Assembly: GCA_021442155.1 (NCBI GenBank)
Contig: CM038222.1
Span: 52,879,661 to 52,943,660 of the forward strand
Length of the DNA stretch: 64,000 bases
Reading direction: 5' to 3'
Source of the DNA: Cymbidium sinense
Taxonomy: Eukaryota > Streptophyta > Magnoliopsida > Asparagales > Orchidaceae
Shown: in pieces, positions 12,671 through 25,300 of the stretch
How the letters are laid out: each line of letters starts with the position of its first letter
Position numbering within the stretch: the stretch's first letter is position 1
Translations under genes and position numbers: made by a program
Notes under the pieces: model-generated
The model's input: the letters and a program-made list of their open reading frames with translations, nothing else
Told to the model about the DNA's origin: nothing
Database searches by the model: none

Positions 12671-13607
12671 AACTTTCTTATTTGGAATGTGAGGAGCAAT
12701 AGTACTCTTGCTGTTAGGAATAGAATTAGGAATATTTGTAAAATTTAATGTTGGTTTCTTGGTTATTCTTGAACCTCTTATTTTTTTTTTCTTTTAAAAT
12801 AATGCATGCGACCACGATGATTGGTTTTAGCAACTTTTATTTCAATAATAATAATAATAAGATTTGGTTATTTTGGAATAATTCTCTTACTATTTATGTT
12901 TTTAATGATTTTCATTAAGTTATTATTATGGATATTTTATTTGGTGATTATCATGCTTTTGGTTCTTTTTTGATTATGTTTGTAACAAGTTAGAGAGGAT
13001 AATTCTTTGGGATCAATCATCTAATTTTTCTTCTATTGTTAATGATTCTTGGATTGTTGGTGAGGATTTCAATACTATCCTTTCTTTGAATGAAAGGAAA
13101 GGGGCTTCTTTGCCAACTTTACATTCAATGGAAGATTTTGAAAATATGATTTTGGATTGTAATCTTCATGGTGTTGGTTTCATTGGTTCTCAATTTACTT
13201 GGAATAATCATAGATTGTGGCAATGGTTGGATCGTTCCTTATTTAATAATTATTGGTTAAACCGTTGGTCAATAACTTTGGTGGAGCATCTTAGTAGAAC
13301 TCTCTCTGATCATGCTCCTCTTTTGATTTCTATTAAGGATGTTGTCCATAATAATAATATCATTAGAAATTTTTGTTTTCAAAATATGTGGCTACAAGAT
13401 AAAAGTTTTCTTGATGTTATTGCTTATAATTGGTGTGATCCTATTTCTCTTGATGATTATGCATTTGGTATGATGAGGTTTTGGCTTAAGCTTAAAAGGT
13501 TTAAGCATAATATCACTTGGTGGAGCAAAAACTATTTTCAAAATCTTTTTGATAATATCAAGAATATGGAACAAAAGGTAAAATATTTGGAAGAACTTGT
13601 TTATTGA
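12671..13607 (+). pseudogene. LINE ORF2 endonuclease domain (EEP/APE-like), decayed
   Basis: It starts with FLIWNVRSNS (family WNVRG, the first conserved strand), then has WIVGEDFNTILSLNERKG near 13050-13100 (family GDFN) and LSRTLSDHAPLLIS near 13290-13330 (family SDHxP, the C-terminal catalytic histidine motif). Stops interrupt it between about 12740 and 13000, and the open part is 13086-13607. The linker after SDHAPL, with FRFxNMW- and WW-type residues, leads toward the RT. Such enzymes nick the target DNA. The copy has an inserted glutamate in GDFN and several stops. Confidence 0.75.
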
Positions 13608-14037
13608 TTCTCCTTTTGTTCTAATCTTGCTTAACTAAAATAATCTAATTAAGTTTTAGAATATGGAGGATACTTATTGGAGACAAAAAGCTGCCTCTAA
13701 GCATCTTTATGAGGGGAAAGAAACACTAAATATTTTTATGCTTTTATAATGAAAAGAAGAGTTCTTGGTCGCATTCATAAAATCATGAACTTTGATGGTG
13801 CTTATCAAAAAGAGGATATATTTTCTTATTACTTTAAAGATGTTTTAAATAAAATCAACTTGAGCATTAATCCAATCCCTCTATCACACCTTATATTATG
13901 TCTATAGAGGATAATGAGTGCTTGGTTACTCTTTCTAATGAGAAAATTTTTAATATTCATAATAATGTGAATCTGATTCTAATGCGAGGTTGGATGGTTA
14001 CACTACTTTCAAAAGCTTGGTTTATTATTAAAGCTGA

Positions 14038-14690
14038 TTGTTATTAATTAAGGATTTTTTCAAGAATTCTATTCCTAAACATTTTACTAGCACTTGTATT
14101 ATTCTTATTCCTAAGAATTATAATCCTGACTTTTGGAGTGACTTTAGACCTATTAGTCTTTGTACTTTTTTCAATAAATTAATTTCTAAAATTTTGACTA
14201 ATAAGCTTAGTAAGTTTTGTTTCCTAAGATAATATCTCCTAATCAAATTATCTTTATGAAAGGAAGAACTATTTTGGATAACATCTTGCTTGCTCAAGAA
14301 TTGATTCATGATTTGAATGTTAAAACTAGAGGTGATAATTTACTTTTAAGCTTGACATCACAAAAGCTTATGATAACATTTCTTGGGATTTTTTTAATAG
14401 CATTCTATTTTTATTTGGTGTTTCTAATCATTTTTTTCTTTGGTTAACAATATAATTAGAAATGTTTGGTTTTCATTAGTTATCAATGGTGAAAACTTTG
14501 ATTTCTTTAATTCCTCTCAAGGTATAAGACAAGGTGACCCTTCTCCTGCTTTTATTATTGCGATTGAATATGTCTGTTGGCTTAATCTTTTTTAGAAGAA
14601 TTCTAGTATGTATTTTAGGAATCTTAGTGGTTTGGCTATCTCTTATTTAAGCTTTTCGATGATTTCATAATATTTTGTAATGGCTCATTA
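14038..14690 (+). pseudogene. LINE ORF2 reverse transcriptase domain, decayed
   Basis: Motifs in order but in different frames: FWSDFRPISLCTFFNKLISK (14130-14190; family RPISLCN), NQIIFMKGRTILDNILLAQE (14240-14300; family F-x-xGRxIxDNxLxAxE), KLDITKAYDNISWDFF (14347-14395, the first catalytic aspartate block), GIRQGDPSP (14522-14548) and LFDDFIIF (14653-14676, from FADD with one alanine lost). Both aspartates of the FADD motif survive at codon level. At least three frameshifts and several stops prevent translation. The order and spacing are those of plant L1 elements. Confidence 0.85.
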
Positions 14691-15514
14691 CATTATGTTA
14701 AAATGCTTAAGGGTTTTTAAATAAATTTGAAAAGGAAATTGGCCTTTTGATTAGTACTCATAAAAGTTATTTTATCACTTCTACTTCTACCTCTATTCAT
14801 AGAATTAATAAAATAATGGATATTACTAGTTTTTCTCATCAAAATCTTCTATTAAATATTTAAATTTATATTATTGGCATAAGAGATCCCATCTCTTTAA
14901 TGAGGTAATTCATAATATTCAAAATAAAATTTCTAAACTTGAATTTCATTTTTTATCATTTGGTGGAGATTAATTGTTATTAAAAGTACTCTTTATTCAC
15001 TTCCATTTTATCTGTTGCTTAATATTGTTCTTATTTTTCTTATTCTTATCTGGATTGAAAGACTTTTAATAAGTTTTTTTAGGGGGAATTCGGCCAAAAG
15101 GCTTCATTGGACTTCTTGGTCCAATATGTGTGGTACTATTTATGGAGGTGGCCTTGGGTGCAGATTTTTGATGGACTCCACCAATGTTTTTTCTTATAAA
15201 CTTTGGTGGAATTTTCAAAAAAATTGAAGTCTTTAGGCTAAATTCATAAAATTTAAATATTTCAAAGGTAAGCATCATTTGATTTGCAATTATAAACATG
15301 GTGATTCTATTTTTTGGAAACGACTCTATGATATTAAATGGAAAGTGGAACCTCTCATTTTTTTGGGGTATTTATAATGGATCTTCTTTGTTTGGCAAGA
15401 TAACTGGATGGGGGACTTTTTCATTGATTCTTTTCTTATACCTATTCTACTTTTTCTTTGAAAGTTAGTCATTTTATTTATAATGGGGAATGAAATTTCT
15501 CTCTTTTAAATGAG

Positions 15515-15886
15515 TTGACTCCTGATTTCATTAGTAATAACATCATTAATATTTCTATTGATGGTAATTTTTCAGATCAAATTCTTTTTAAAATTTCTAA
15601 TAATAGAGAATTTTCATTTAAAGATACTTGGCATTATGTTAAAGTTAAAAACTCCACTTTTCCTATTTTCCTTAAAATTTGGAATAATATTATTCCTACT
15701 TCTTACACTATTCTTATGTGGAGAATTTTAAGGGATATTATTGTTGACTCTTTACTTTGGGACAAAGATTTTTATATACCTTCCAAATGCATGTGTTGTT
15801 TCTATATTAAGAATGTTAATCTTTTTTTGTTAATGGTGCCATTGCCTCTAAAGTTTGGGGTTGGTATAAGGATTTATTTAACTTAA
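15515..15886 (+). pseudogene. LINE ORF2 zf-RVT-like region, decayed
   Basis: FSFKDTWHYV, then IWNNIIPTSYTILMWRI, then YIPSKCMCCF match the zinc-binding region after the RT in plant LINEs (family W-x-x-IW then PxKIxxFxWR then P-x-x-CxxC). The CMCC pair remains at 15787-15798. It lies between the RT and the RNase H as expected. The upstream bases 15015-15230 carry open frames that look like the RT-connection region (for example GLGCRFLMDSTN). Confidence 0.6.
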
Positions 15887-16171
15887 GTTGTTTTAATGGC
15901 AATTTAACATTAATGCAACATCTGGATTCTTATTTTCTTAATACTATTAAAGGGCATATCAAAATTGTGGTGGCTGTTACTTTGATTTGGTTTATTTGGC
16001 TTAACATAAATGATGCTAAACATCTTGAAGTGCCTATGAACCATAAGAGGATTATTGCTAGGACTAAAGAAAATATTTTTCTTTACATAAGGCTGCTCTT
16101 CTCAATGGTACTAATTTTAGATGGTGTAAGTTTGTTGCCTCTAAATTGGGTATCAATTTCTATATTATGAC

Positions 16172-16575
16172 TTGTCTCCTAAATATAAAATTATTCATTG
16201 TATTAAGCCTCCTAATTGTTGTATTAAAATTAATACTGGTGGCTATGTTGCACATAACAAGTCAAGTTGTGGTGGCATATTTAGAAACAATTATGGGAAT
16301 ATTATCTTGGTATTTTTCACTCCTCTTTCTACTAAATCAATTATTTTTTCTGAATTGATGGCTATTTTTTATGAGGTTAAGCTTTGTTTAGAGAAAAAGT
16401 TTTAGACTATTTGGTTGGAATCTTATGCTAAGATGGTTGTTGCTATGATCAATTCTATAAGGGTAATCTTTGGGATTTTCAATTTAATTAGAAATATTAA
16501 AGCTATTATCTCTAAACTTTCTTTTAAAATTACACATATTTTAAGAGAAGGTAACTCTTGTATTGATTTTTAGCT
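16172..16575 (+). pseudogene. LINE RNase H domain, decayed
   Basis: PPNCCIKINTGGYVAHNKSS (family KxNxDG with the first catalytic aspartate; here threonine-glycine-glycine, so the aspartate is lost), CGGIFRNNYGNIIL (family GGVxRDxxGxW), and SELMAIFYEVKLCLE (family AExxAxxxGLxxA, the catalytic glutamate kept). After a stop, WLESYAKMVVAMINS corresponds to ExDS with the aspartate changed. HILREGNSCIDF near 16540-16572 fits the C-terminal V-x-REGN-x-x-AD motif. The domain is typical for plant L1 elements. Confidence 0.75.
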
Positions 16576-16689
16576 AGTTTGGGGTCGATCTCTCTTTACT
16601 TTGTTTACCAATGATAATATTCATATGTATTTAAGAGGTTTGTCTAATTTAGATAAATATGGTCTGCCATATATTAGTTTCTTTTATAT

Positions 16690-17172
16690 TTTTTGTTATT
16701 TTTCTTTAGCTGTTTGATTTTCCTTTAGCTGGTTTGGCCTAGTTATTTTGTTGGCCTTTGTTCGGGCACTTGGGCAACTGGTGCCTTGTCCCTACTTTTG
16801 GTATTTCTTTGGCCTATTTGGATTTTTTTCAGGTGGTTGGCTTCCTTTGGCTTTGTTGGGTTTTGGTTCTTATGGCTTTTGCCATTTGTTTTCTACTATG
16901 TTGCTTCCCTTTAGTTTCTTTGAGCTAGTTGGGTTGTTTAGGTTTTGGCTCTGACGTTTTCTTCCCTTTATGGTTTTGGTGGTTCTACTATAGTTTGGCT
17001 TGGTTGATCCTTTGTGACTTTTCTTTCTCTTCTATTTTTGGTGGCTCTGCTACTGCTTGGTTTGGATGGTGGCTACTGTGGTCCTTTTGGCTAGTGGCTG
17101 CATTGGTGGGCTAGTTTATTGTGGTTGTTGTTTTACCCTCGGCATGGCAAGTTGTTGGTGGCTATTTTTTCT
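16690..17172 (+). other. LINE 3' UTR, TTGGC-rich
   Basis: Repeated GCTGGTTTGGCC- and TTTGGTTTTTG-like words give a T/G-rich strand. The two open frames here (16748-16954, 16929-17114) are rich in F, W and L for that reason and show no family. Fragment a has the same composition on the opposite strand. Confidence 0.6.
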
Positions 17173-18495
17173 TTTAAGGTATAAGATTTAGGGTTTACGG
17201 TTTAGGGTTTTAGGGTTTAAGGTTTAAGGGTTAGGGTTAGTTTTAGGGTTTAGGGTTAGGGTTTTTTATTATTTTATTTTTTTATTTTTTATTTATTTTA
17301 AATTAAGTAAACTAATAGGTTTAGGTTTATTTAATATATTTTTTATTTATTTTAGTTTATTTTATTTTTTATTTTTATTTAGGTTTTTTTATTTTTATTT
17401 AGATTAGTTTATTTATTTTAGTTTAGGTTTTTTATTTTAGTTTATTTTTTAGGTTTAGGTTTATTTTTTAGTTTAGTTTTAAATTTATTTTATTTTTTAG
17501 GTTTAGGTTTTATTTTTATATTTAGGTTTAGGTTTAGGTTTTTATTTTATTTTTTTAGGCTTAGGTTTTAGGTTTTTATTTTAGGTTTATTTTTAGATTT
17601 TATTTTTCAGTTTAGGTTTTGGTTTATTTTTAGTTTATTTTATTTTATTTAGTTTGGGTTTAGGTTTAGGTTTAGTTTATTTTAGGTTTAGGTTTAGGTT
17701 TATTTTTTAGTTTTAGGTTTAATTTTTTATTTTTTAGGTTTAGGTTTAGGCTTTTATTTTACTTTTGATTTATTTTTAGGTTTTATTTTTTAGTTTAGGT
17801 TTTGGTTTATTTTAGTTTATTTTATTTTATTCAATTTTAGTTTAGGTTTAGGTTTAGTTTATTTTAGGTTTATGTTTAGGTGTTATTTATTTTAGTTTTA
17901 TTTATTTTAGTTTAGGTTTGGGTTTTTGATTTTTTATTTTAAGTTTAGATTTTTTTTTAGTTTAGGGTTTAGGTTTTATTTATTATTTATTTTTAGGTAT
18001 TTTAGGTTTATTGTTTAGGTTTAGATTTTTATTTAGTTTTTATTTTATTTAATTTTTGGTTTATTTTTTTATTTTAAGTTTAGTTTTCATTTTATTTATG
18101 ATTTTATTTTAGATTTTTATTTTAGATTTTTATTTAGGTTTTTATTTAGGTTTAGTTTTTTATTTTAGATTTTTTTTATTTTTTATTTTATTTTTTTTAT
18201 TTTAGGTTCAGTTTTTATTTTTAGTTTATTTTATTTTATTTAGTTTAGTTTTTATTTTAGATTATTTTAGGTTTAGGTTTCAGTTTATATTTATTTTTTT
18301 TATTTTTTATTTTTGGTTTATGATTTTATATTTGTTTTATTTTTAGTTTTTATTTAGTTTAGGTTTAGGTTTTAAGGTTTTTAGAGTTTAGGGTTTAGGG
18401 TTTAGTGTTTTAGGTTTAGGGTTTAGGGTTAGGGTTTAGGGTTTAGGGTCTTGGGTTTGGTATTTAGGCTTTAGTGTTTAGGGTCTTGGGTTTAG
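17173..18495 (+). repeat. Telomere-like array, unit 2, continued
   Basis: TTTAGGG-rich DNA (17185-17265), the marker 'aattaagtaaac' near 17310, a long degenerate TTTATTTTAGGTTTAGG zone (17320-18370) and TTTAGGG-rich DNA again (18375-18495). The zones equal those of unit 1. No gene is visible. Confidence 0.8.
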
Positions 18496-18504
18496 TATTT
18501 CCTC

Positions 18505-18935
18505 AACCAAGAAACACACTTTGCTTTCTAAGACAAAAGTGATTACATAGATAAAAAATGAGCTCGCTTAGAGCAAATCAAAAACCCTAGATAACTAGAA
18601 CTGTCTCTATTGTAAAGACATAGTAACATAAGTAGCAGATTGAATCGGCCATTCTTCAATTTCTCCAGTTCCCACCAGAACCACCCCGACCTCTTAGTAG
18701 CGGCATCCATCATCATATCCCTGATCTCTTCCTCCGCCACCACCATGGTTGTAACTTCAGTCGCTCTTCCTACTTCCATAACCAACACTGTTCCGACCAC
18801 TACCTCCATATCCACCAGCACCTCCAGATCCCCCACCAACACTGTGACAACCTCGCCTCCACCCTCGCCTCTTTTGTTAGATCTAAACTGAACTTGGTTG
18901 ATAGTGATGTTCGTGTAATCAAGGTTTTGCCCATT
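18505..18935 (-). pseudogene. GRP7-type glycine-rich RNA-binding protein, last exon, copy 3
   Basis: From 18935 the minus strand reads NGQNLDYTNITINQVQFRSN, then a shifted glycine-rich part with VGGGSGGAGGYGGSGRNSVG, and near the end AAC TGG AGA AAT TGA (NWRN-stop, about 18655-18669). The acceptor side is CTTAAG before AAT GGG. The TTTAGGG-like intron DNA is only about 40 bases long here (18936-18975), where LTR-derived DNA takes over. The 3' UTR (CTTAGAAAGCAAAGTG end near 18518-18533) is shared with copies 1 and 2. Confidence 0.72.
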
Positions 18936-18975
18936 CTTAAGGTTTAGGTTTAAGTTTAGGGTTAAAAGGACTTAG

Positions 18976-19398
18976 GGTTAGGTGATTAGGTCCATTAAAG
19001 GGTAGTGACTTCTATCTTTTGAGATAATACACTATTTCCTTGATGATGTACCCGATCACCTGAATAAGTACATCCAAAGATCTGCACAGCATCCTAAAAA
19101 GATGAATTTCTATAGGTCGTGGCCTCTTTCATTTATCACCAACATATTTGAAAGGCAACTCCCCCTCATAGGAATTTTTCTCCACAATGATGAAATAGGT
19201 TATGGGTCAAATTAGCTAGAAGAAGGTGTTCTCCACCACAAGGGATGCTCTCACAGGTCAAGCATTCCTTTATCATTTAAGGATGGAGATCCTTCATGTT
19301 CAAGAGAGAAAGAATATGAATACATGATGTGAAACATCCAACCATATAGCTAAAGGGTTGTTGAATCATTTAGTTCTCTTATTTATGTCTTAGGCTTT
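18976..19398. repeat. Two joined LTR scraps in opposite orientation
   Basis: 18976-19100 matches the last 130 bases of the plus LTR (compare 5460-5590: GGTGATTAGGTCCAT, 'ttttgagata', 'aataagtac'). About 19180-19398 matches the minus LTR copy C near 34980-35190, with 'ggtgttctccaccacaaggg' and 'aaggatggagatcc'. 19101-19179 is unassigned. This is a rearrangement junction just before LTR copy B. Confidence 0.65.
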
Positions 19399-22300
19399 TG
19401 TTGACCTCACTTTTGGAGTGAGCTTACAACTTCTCCATCCTAGACATAAGGACTGCTCTAAACACGAAGAGTTCCTTAGTCTTAAAATAGTTCTAGTGAT
19501 TAGGTGAACACTTAGCCTAACCTTAGAGACTTAGAGGAGTTAGCCATAGAAATAGGTTATGCCTTAAGGGTTTTAGGAAGACTTGCCAACCCTATAGCTT
19601 AAACCCAAATCAATTCCAACTCAATTCTTTTTCTCAAATATCAAACCAAATCCAAAACCTTTTCTAAGCCCTTTGATTTCATCTTAGGGACTCAAATCAA
19701 ATCTTAAATCAATTCTAACTCAACTGATTTTCTCAAATCATATATTAATTCCAAAACTCAAATCATGAATCAATTCCAAATAATTGAAACCCATGATCAA
19801 TTCCAGATCCAAAATCTTTCCTAAGCCCTTTTGATTTCATCTTATGGACTTAGCTCAAATCAAATCCAAATCACTCCAAACTCAACAGATTTTCTCATAA
19901 CCCATTTATAATCTCAATTATATTCACATATATAAATGAAACATAAATTCAAATAACCGAAACTAAATTCAAAACTCAAATCCAAATCTAACCAAAAACC
20001 AACTTATACTCTTTCAAGTCAAATCCTTGAACTTAGCCAAATCATTCTCAAATCAATCCTAACCCTTTGATTTTCTCTTCAAATGATCATTCCTTCAATC
20101 ATATGCCTAAATTTAAACATAAACTACAATCATCAAACCAAAATCAAACTAACCCAAATCAAACCCATGTTCATCCTTTGAACTTGAAATTATCAAATGA
20201 ACTAAACTCATTTGACTCCAAATCACTTTCAATGGATTTATATTTCAATCATAAGTCCATATGTGAGTTCAACCAAACTAGAATCAAGCCTTGATCAAGC
20301 CAATTAACCCACTTAGGCTGACCGAAGTGTCTAAAGGACCTTTTGAGCCAAATTTAATTAGATTGAACTAAGCCTATCTAAGCCTCACATTGTAAGTAGC
20401 AATCATCCTAGGATGATCAATCACTCAAATTGGGTCAAACAAAGTCAAACCTAGCCTTCGACCAACTCAACACTTAGCCCAATGAAACCTAAACAAGCCA
20501 AAATTTACTATAAGCCAAATTGATTAAAACCATTGATCTAAACCAGTTCATAATGAATGATTGAACTTGACCAAGCCATTAATTGAGCCAAACCAAGTCT
20601 AATTGTTCTCTTGACCTAAGTTTACCCAAGTTGACCTAAAAAGTCAAAATGAGTCAAATCATGATCTAAGCCAAATTGATTATAACCAATGGGTCAAACT
20701 CATTCTAAATTAATTATTGAACTTGACCAAAGCTTTCATTATCCAACTAGATGCAACCTAGCCCAATTGATCATGACCCCAACTTGAAATCAAACCAAAC
20801 AAAAATTGATTGAAACCAAAGCATGCAATACATTTCAAATGATCAACCAAGCCTAAACGAACCCATGACATAACCCAATTAGGTCAAATGGGTCAAATTA
20901 ATCAACTTGACCCATTTGACCTAAATGAACCTAAATGAACCAAAACCAAATTGAATCAACCAATGATACCCATAGGCTCCAAATGATCATTTGAACTTGA
21001 CCTAACCCACGATTTGACCCAATTTGACCTAAATGGGTCAAATTGAACCAATTCAAACTAAATGAACTCCAAATCACTCAAAATTTGGCCCAACCCATTT
21101 TGAATCATTCTGAATCTGCCCAAATCAAAATCAAGGCCAAATGACCACTTTACCCCTAGGTCAAAGGGGATATTATGACCAAATTCACTTGGAATTTGGC
21201 CATATTCTTTCTCAAGGCCACTTGGCATCCTTCTTGGTCCACTTGGACACTAAGAGGGTGGTGAACATGTCCTTGAGTCAGCCATGAGGCAAATAGACCA
21301 CTCTAATGGGACTTGAGCAATACACTCACCTAGCACATGGGCACTCACTCTCCTTCCCTCCACTACCTAAAATGAATCACATGGGATGCTAAACAACCCA
21401 AATTGACCAACCAATCTTAGTGATTGAGCTAAAATGGAAACTCTGCTCTTCAACATCTGATCCAAGGAAGGGGAGATATACTCCCCCTCATTCCCACTCA
21501 AATGAGAAGCACTGAATTCGACTGAGCTCTAGGAATCAAAACTAAGCATTCCTAAGCTTCCCAAAACCATTTCAAAGCTTCCTTAATTTCTCCTTCTCAG
21601 TTTTGCTCAAGGCCAAAATAAGGGAGGTGAAGTGAAGATCCAACCCATCCAATTCTCAACCAAACCCAAATTAATCTTGAAAGAACCATCAAGGGACCTC
21701 GTTGAGCTCAATCAAGTTGTTTCAAAGTCGCCAAGCCATGGGAAAGAGGACTTTGATCAAATTTGATTGCCACTAAAGGGGAGCTTGGTCAACCGAGCCA
21801 TCCACCCCAAATCAAGACTTGACACCTTCAATAAGGTTTTGTCTCTACTAGATGTTCCTACCTCCTCGTTGGAAGCTTAGCCTTGGTGAGGTATTGCTGA
21901 AAATCGATCTTAGGATAAAAATTGCTTGGTCCTTTATGCATAAAATTATAATCCCTTGAGATCTTGATCATTGGATTCATTGTTTATGCTCCTCTAAAGG
22001 TGTGGGGTGAGTTTGAACTCTACCTAAGCTCAGGTGAGCTCAGATCAAGCGACGATCGATGGACGACATCCATCTCTCGTCGCTCGGGAGGAGATAGATC
22101 ACACACCATCTCTTTCACGTCATTGGAATGGATGATTATGATTAAATCATGATAGATCTACCTCTAATTTAAGCCTAAATTATGGGGTTAATCATGACCG
22201 TATGATCTTAGATCGAATGGCCCGTGGAGAAAGCACATCACTGGTGACTTAAATCCTTCACATGGCGTGCATCGACCACCATGTGGCCAGACAAGATTAG

Positions 22301-25300
22301 GGGGTTAATTAGCTATAATTAATTCATTTTTAATATTGAACCTTCCAAAATTCATAACTAATTATAAAATAATCCAAAAAAATACAAACTCAAGTTCATT
22401 TTAAAGATAATTCAGTAAGGAATAATATAAAATTTGGGTTTTATTGAAATTTTAATTAGGCAAATTACTAGTTAATTACTTCAATAATTAATTCCAAACT
22501 TCCTAAGATTGATTAGAGGGATGACCTCTACCTCTCATGATTTTCTTGGAAATTATTGTTGGATTAATTAGAGGAATTGCTTAGTTCATCCTTAATCCTT
22601 CTCTTAACTAAATGAATGATTAATTAATCTATGAAATAGTGATAAATTCATTAAGTTTTTTAATCAACATGAAACTGTAAATGGACTTAGGGTATAATAT
22701 TATGATTTCTTTTCCAAATCTTTTCCCTAAGTTTATTTCATTTGGATAAACATTTAATTAATTTGCAAATTAATCAATGACTTAATCATTTCATTAATGG
22801 CTCAATTAATCAAACTCAAAACTAAATCACTCCAAAACTTAATCACTTAATCTTGGGTAGATTCTTAGGCGTTCAATAACCTAAGAGACTTCAAAAGAAA
22901 TTATAATCAAACTATATATGTAGGATGGTTATGAAAGTACTTATATAAACCCTTTAGCCTAATTAATCAATAACTGTGAGCCAATTGTATTAAGCCCCTT
23001 TATTTCTTAGGTACATTACTGATTTAAGATTCATGTGGTTGCATATCATAAGTTAGCTCATAACTACTTTTTTAATTATGTTAAAGTAGTGTAGGTAAAT
23101 GGTAATTAATGAATTTAATTCACACCTTAACCTAAACAAATTATAAAATCAACCTAATTGGTCTAAAAATTAAACTAAGCTAATTCACACATGGGGGAAA
23201 TGGGTTAGGACTAGCAAACCTTTCTCATATTTTCTAAGTCAAATCAAATTCAAAAATAAAAATCTTCTTAAAGAATTTTTATTCACTTTAAATGATCTTA
23301 TTTTTCATAGGATTGTCTTTAAGAATTAATTAGGGTGAATGAATTCATATGCTTACATCACTTTATTTCTCTCCAAGCATGTTAAATGTTGTTTGCCATA
23401 TGAAATCATGCATTCATCTCTTTTGAAAAATCAATTAAATAAAATGTTTCCTTTTTTGTAAAATTGCATGTGTTAGTTAAAATTTAGAATATGAGTGGCT
23501 ATTATCACTATTAAACAAAAAATTATTTCCAAAACTTATAAATTAAAGATTATGAATGAAGTGAACTACTTATAAGTACTTATAAGCATGCTTGTGATTA
23601 TAGCATAAGATGTGTTTTATGTTGTTTTCTTCTCTTCTCTTAACATGGACTTGTATAGGATTTGCAAAATGTATAGTTCATTTGAAAAGAACATAACACT
23701 TGCTTAAATCAATTCCTATGCACTCCTATGTTCTGACTTAAGAAGGATCCTCACATTACACATGTAGATTATACTAAATCAAACACAAAAATATTTTGCA
23801 TGATTCATCATCCATTTGTTTCTTTTTATACATTTACACATGTATTTAAGAAAAGTGGTATATTAGTCTGGACATCCCAGGCTAGAGGTTTTTATGTAGC
23901 CCTAAGTAGGTCTTTTACCTATGCCCCTAGTGTAGAAAATAATGGCATCGCACTCACTTATGTCTTTTATACATGTGAATGTGCATTATGTTAACCGATA
24001 AAGAATCCCTCCTTTCTACATAATAAAGACATGCATTCAAGGAATATCCAAATTTTCAAATCATATCTGTTAGTATTCATCATCAAGGTGTGTTAAAAAT
24101 TTTCATTGCATGTATAGGTATGCTTAGGATTCATTCATATGCATAGTATACATGATGGAAAGAAATAAATGGTTGTGTGTTATGTGATAGTAATTCACCT
24201 TAATTAATCCTAAGATGCCTTTCTTATTGAATAGGGCTATTTCGAGCAAATCTAATCTTAGGGTTAATTAAAACACATAATAAAACATTCACTAAAGAAA
24301 AATCATTAATGAATCTACCTTAGAAATTACTTAAGGTTGGAAAGAAAGAGAAGTTCTCTTCTCTTTTCTTCTCTTTACAACATTTAGTAACTAAGTGTAG
24401 GTTCATTCAAACCAAATTAAATCACCAACTAAAATTGACAAATCAACTAAATCACTTAAACTAAAACTACCCTCTAATTAAACCTCTCACACTTAGGAAA
24501 TCTCAACCTTAAAGCCCGACATGCCACACAACCCTTAAATGGCACACACACATTAGGCTAAGTCACCATTTTAGCTTTATGTTAGGGCAGTGCATGGTTT
24601 GATGCCTGGTTTTGTTTTGTGATGTAATGTTTTTAGACTGGATATTAGGGTGCATTTGTGTAGACTGGATGTTAGAGAAATATTAGTCTAACCATGCTTT
24701 CAGGGGTTGTGCTTGAGGGATCTTGTAATAAAAATATAAATGCTTTTCTTTATGCGGGTTGCTTATACCCCAAGCATAACCCAAATTAGGACAGTGGACA
24801 TAGTTATCCATGTGTATGCTAAGTCTCAATATGCTTGAGTTGTGTGGTATGTTAAGCTAATCTCTATTTTATAGGTTTAGTTAGGTTTATCTTTACCATT
24901 TTAATGTAAATTTTACAATTAAAATTTGGAATGAATGTTATGGGAGAATTAAGGTGAACATTAGTCATAAGACCATGTCTTATGTACCATGTGAAGCCTT
25001 GGAGCAAACTTCATCCCAAGTCAAATCAAAAGGAAGGAAGAAATGAAGAAAGGAAGAAATGGAGAATGAAGAATGAAGAGCCCCATAACATGAATTTGTT
25101 CTCAATTATAATTATTCATTTATAATTCAGGTTGTATAAGGGTTGAGCTCAGCTACCCATATTTCTTTTTAGGTTGTACGGCGGTACCCAACCGCATCGA
25201 TCTTTGATCCTTTTACATTAATTTTATAAATTGATTGATGTTATGTTTATTATTGCGTAATTAGGATGGCATGATTTTCCTTGTTTATTTATTGCTTGAT

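Larger units (their letters stand above)
11433..17172 (+). mobile_element. Nearly full-length plant L1-type LINE (long copy c)
   Basis: The element keeps the order ORF1, endonuclease, reverse transcriptase, zf-RVT-like zinc region, RNase H, TTGG-rich 3' UTR, which is the layout of plant L1-clade LINEs with RNase H. All parts contain stops and frame changes, so it is dead. Its 3' end stops at CTTTTAAGG, 50 to 60 bases short of the tail found in fragments a and b, and then passes straight into TTTAGGG-like DNA. It sits within telomere-like DNA on both sides. Stretches between the domain entries below (13610-14035, 14700-15510) are decayed ORF2 linker in which I see no further motif. Confidence 0.85.

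Noticed and set aside
23800..23994. A small ORF inside LTR copy B
   Set aside because: It falls on the tandem unit of the LTR, and the frame is not open in copies A, C or D.
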